Of a DNA stretch of 6,492 nucleotides, positions 4,197-6,492 are shown piece after piece. A program made the position numbers and the translations under genes. The stretch comes from Methanobacteriota archaeon. Its GTDB lineage: Archaea; Thermoplasmatota; Poseidoniia; Poseidoniales; Poseidoniaceae. Position 1 is the stretch's first letter; each line of letters begins with the position of its first letter. Below the pieces are notes generated by a model. It ran no database searches. It saw nothing but the letters and a program-made list of their open reading frames with translations, and was not told where the DNA came from. The DNA lies in NCBI GenBank assembly GCA_002706615.1, contig PALS01000035.1:34480-40971 (forward strand), in the 5' to 3' direction.

Positions 4197-6492
4197 CTTC
4201 AGCCACCTCCTCCGTAGATGATTGCAAAATGTCTTCAAGAGAGTCCATCTGTAAATCTGAATCGCCTGAAATGTCATCGGCTTCTTGGCTAGATTCCTCG
4301 TCTAATAGAGCATTTATCTCTTCATCCCATTGATGTACTTCCTCAGGTGTTGCTTCACCATCTGCTGCAACATTTGGAGTTGGAGCGCTAATGATACTGG
4401 TCAAATCGATTCCTTCACTAGCCAACTCAGTCAGCAATCTAGCAGGGTCGCCGAGATCTCTTTCGATTCTATTCGACTTTACCTCGACATCTGTTAGGCG
4501 TCCATAAAGCGCTCCATACATTTTGTTTGCTTGCCATACTAATAGCCATGTACCAGCAATTACAATTGCGATGTAAAACAATAGTGACATCATATTGGCA
4601 GAATTAGGATTCATTTGAGGAGGCAATCCTAAAATGATTGCAATCATTCCTAGAATAGGCATCGCCAAAATAATAGATAATTGTCGCTTAGAATTTGTTA
4701 GTACTTCGACATGATCGCTGTACAAGGTACTAATTCCCTTTCTCGCCCTTTGATAGTCTTCATGAATAAGTTGGAACTCATCTGTTGATTTCCACGTCAT
4801 ATACCATACCCAAAGAGCGGCAATACCCATTACCAAAGGACCCCACCATATTTGTTCAACCATCTGTCCAAGATGGAAAGCGAAACCTAGTCCAATTAAT
4901 CCAGAATAAATTGCTGCTAGTCTGAATTTTTCATTTTGTTTGACTAGGCGCAGTAGAGCGATAGATGCGGCGAGTAACACCAGGGTGGAAATGAATGCCA
5001 CCCCTATTCCTGGAGACCAAGATTCTACTTTACTACTGAGTTCTGAAGGATCGTTAGTAATTTTTTCACCATTCCAATTCAAAGCGGATAATGTTGCAAC
5101 ACAGTTTACCTCGGTACTTTGACCCCACCAATCAAGGTATTCAGTGCGTACCTCCCAATCTAGCTGAACTTCTTGTCCAGAAGTCAAAATTGGTATTTCT
5201 TGTGCGGAGTCTTCAACCTTAATACCTTCACAAGAGAGATTTACATCGACCATTATAGCGATTGATGTACCTTGATTCTTAACTATGGCTCTTATTTTAG
5301 TATCTTCACCCTCTTCGAGAGTGTCTACTTTATCTCCATTCGAATCTATGATTTCTAAACTAGAAATTACTGGTAATGATTTTGTTTCAAAGTGGAAGTT
5401 GAATGTAGCCTCAGTATACTCTGTGAAAGAATTATGTTCATCGGGATGGTATAGCCTAAAGGTTAGATTATATCCATCGTTCCTCAAGATATTATCCCCA
5501 TCAGGAGTGTCGATAATTATCTTTAGTGGGTCACTTTGAGTCCAACCTCTTCTAGGTGGCAATGTAATGACATAGTGCGAATCACCATCGCAACTATGTG
5601 TTAGACTCAATTTTTCTACAGTCCCTCCATTATCAAGGGCGAACGCCCATGTGTAATCTGCGGGATCTATTGCATCACCAAATAATGAGAGGTCTACTAG
5701 CCTCTCAGCACCACATAATTCAATCATATAAGCGACTTCACTATCAACTCCTTTCGGTATGTGAGACCACATGATTTCCTCGGTCAAATTTGAATCATCA
5801 ACTCTTTCCTGAGGGTCTAAATTGTATTCCTTGTAAGGGAATAGGCGGGAAACCTGCAAATCAGTTTCGTATATTGTAGAGCCGGATAATTCTTCATCGT
5901 CAGGCGTTACCGTTAATCGTAAATCTGCTGAAAGATAAAGATCAGGAGTAGCCTCCATCATGTCAACTGCAAATTTCAAAGATACTGGTTCGTTCTGTGG
6001 CAAGATAATCGAAGTTGGAGCATTTACTACCTCCCAATCATTTGAATCGATTTCAAGGCCAGATTTGAATACATCCCACTCTAAATTTGCAATAACATCT
6101 CGATTTCCAATATTTGTTAATGTTAGATTCCAGTCTCCAGACCAACCTGAATGGTAATTCTTGACTTCAGGCCAGCCCTTCATCTCCAAATTGAATACTG
6201 GGGCAATTACCAATTGAACTACACGTGAAGATACAAATGAGCCATCTCCTAATTGATACAAGGTGACAGTTAACTCGTAAATCTCGCCTTGAGCAAGCGA
6301 TTCATTTCCTCCAAGAGAAGGAATTACAATGGTCAATGTATTTGCAATACTACCATTAATTGGTAAGATTACTACATCAGAAGCAAATGAGGTCTCCCAC
6401 CCAACATCAACAACTGCAGAAAGATTCAATTCTTCCTGAAGATTACCTGTATTAGAGATGGTAACCGCAACTGTCTCGTTTTGCCCCGGAGT
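4189..6492 (-). CDS. Large membrane protein with extracellular Ig-like/CARDB-like array, 5' end beyond window
   Basis: 767 codons are visible. The frame is open to the window edge, where it reads TPGQNETVAVTISNTGN, already inside an Ig-like module, so the true start lies outside; the TTG at 6429 is not a start. Visible residues 1 to about 490 are extracellular and beta-rich, with repeated 'N-x-G-N/S' turns typical of NEW3/CARDB-type modules (SNTGN at 13-17, TNIGNRD at about 126-132). The clearest is CARDB-like at about 372-470 (GEDTKIRAIVKNQGTSIA...). Four cysteines (260, 301, 421, 464) suggest two disulfides, and eight N-X-S/T sequons all fall in this part. Five membrane helices follow at about 495-517, 523-544, 549-567, 605-623 and 635-654; the positive-inside pattern puts the N-terminal part outside and the C-terminus inside. 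The acidic tail (655-767) is cytoplasmic. No enzymatic motif is visible. A role as envelope scaffold, adhesin or archaellum anchor is inferred from context only. Confidence 0.85.
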   Translation of the reverse strand, partial: TPGQNETVAVTISNTGNLQEELNLSAVVDVGWETSFASDVVILPINGSIANTLTIVIPSLGGNESLAQGEIYELTVTLYQLGDGSFVSSRVVQLVIAPVFNLEMKGWPEVKNYHSGWSGDWNLTLTNIGNRDVIANLEWDVFKSGLEIDSNDWEVVNAPTSIILPQNEPVSLKFAVDMMEATPDLYLSADLRLTVTPDDEELSGSTIYETDLQVSRLFPYKEYNLDPQERVDDSNLTEEIMWSHIPKGVDSEVAYMIELCGAERLVDLSLFGDAIDPADYTWAFALDNGGTVEKLSLTHSCDGDSHYVITLPPRRGWTQSDPLKIIIDTPDGDNILRNDGYNLTFRLYHPDEHNSFTEYTEATFNFHFETKSLPVISSLEIIDSNGDKVDTLEEGEDTKIRAIVKNQGTSIAIMVDVNLSCEGIKVEDSAQEIPILTSGQEVQLDWEVRTEYLDWWGQSTEVNCVATLSALNWNGEKITNDPSELSSKVESWSPGIGVAFISTLVLLAASIALLRLVKQNEKFRLAAIYSGLIGLGFAFHLGQMVEQIWWGPLVMGIAALWVWYMTWKSTDEFQLIHEDYQRARKGISTLYSDHVEVLTNSKRQLSIILAMPILGMIAIILGLPPQMNPNSANMMSLLFYIAIVIAGTWLLVWQANKMYGALYGRLTDVEVKSNRIERDLGDPARLLTELASEGIDLTSIISAPTPNVAADGEATPEEVHQWDEEINALLDEESSQEADDISGDSDLQMDSLEDILQSSTEEVAEDV
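4203..4213 (-). promoter_or_regulatory. Ribosome site of the coiled-coil gene, inside the upstream gene
   Basis: Minus strand GGAGGAGGTGG, 7 nt (counted from GGAGGTG) before the ATG at 4196. It lies within the last codons of the membrane-protein gene and decides the start of the coiled-coil protein. Confidence 0.8.

Noticed and set aside
4197..4277. Longer coiled-coil reading from 4277
   Set aside because: The added 27 residues are basic and hydrophobic, unlike the acidic start of the protein, and lie upstream of a strong ribosome site for the ATG at 4196.
1..6492. CRISPR array, mobile element, tRNA or rRNA
   Set aside because: No regularly spaced repeats, transposase-like frames, terminal inverted repeats or RNA gene signatures were seen; almost all bases are inside the seven genes.

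Overview
All recognisable genes lie on the minus strand and read from high to low coordinates. The archaellins have the N-terminal signature GAIGIGAMIVFIALILVAAV. The order archaellin - archaellin - FlaD/E-like - FlaF - FlaG is the euryarchaeal order of the archaellum (archaeal flagellum, fla/arl) locus. Strong GGAGGTGA-type ribosome sites, AT-leaning composition and acidic proteins rich in Ig-like modules suggest a mesophilic planktonic euryarchaeon. My best guess is the marine Poseidoniales (Marine Group II) or relatives. That placement is inferred from the style of the proteins, not from a search.

Layout in transcription order: (i) 6492-4189, the 3' 767 codons of a large membrane protein with an extracellular array of Ig-like/CARDB-like modules, five membrane helices and an acidic cytoplasmic tail. 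(ii) 4196-3192, a soluble protein with a helical/coiled-coil half and two tandem Ig-like modules, overlapping the previous gene by 8 nt. (iii) 3191-3103, an 89-nt gap with a stem-loop and an A-rich leader with a strong ribosome site. (iv) 3102-2521 and 2513-1917, two tandem archaellins. (v) 1919-1874, a 21-bp RNA hairpin that fills the gap before the next gene. (vi) 1860-1048, a FlaD/E-like protein. (vii) 1046-363, FlaF with an unusual beta-rich insertion. (viii) 353-1, FlaG, cut by the window edge. FlaH, FlaI and FlaJ would be expected just beyond position 1.

How the parts may work together: archaellins are processed by a class III (prepilin-type) peptidase and form the filament. FlaF and FlaG anchor the motor to the extracellular envelope. 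FlaD/E belongs to the cytoplasmic ring that links the motor to chemotaxis. The two genes upstream of the archaellins are not standard archaellum components. They form a tightly coupled pair of one membrane/extracellular and one cytoplasmic protein and are the best candidates for an undescribed accessory module. The archaellin pair is flanked by RNA stem-loops, which suggests that filament and motor subunit levels are set at the RNA level within one long transcript. No gene-free stretch exceeds 300 bases, and I saw no tRNA, rRNA, CRISPR array or mobile element.
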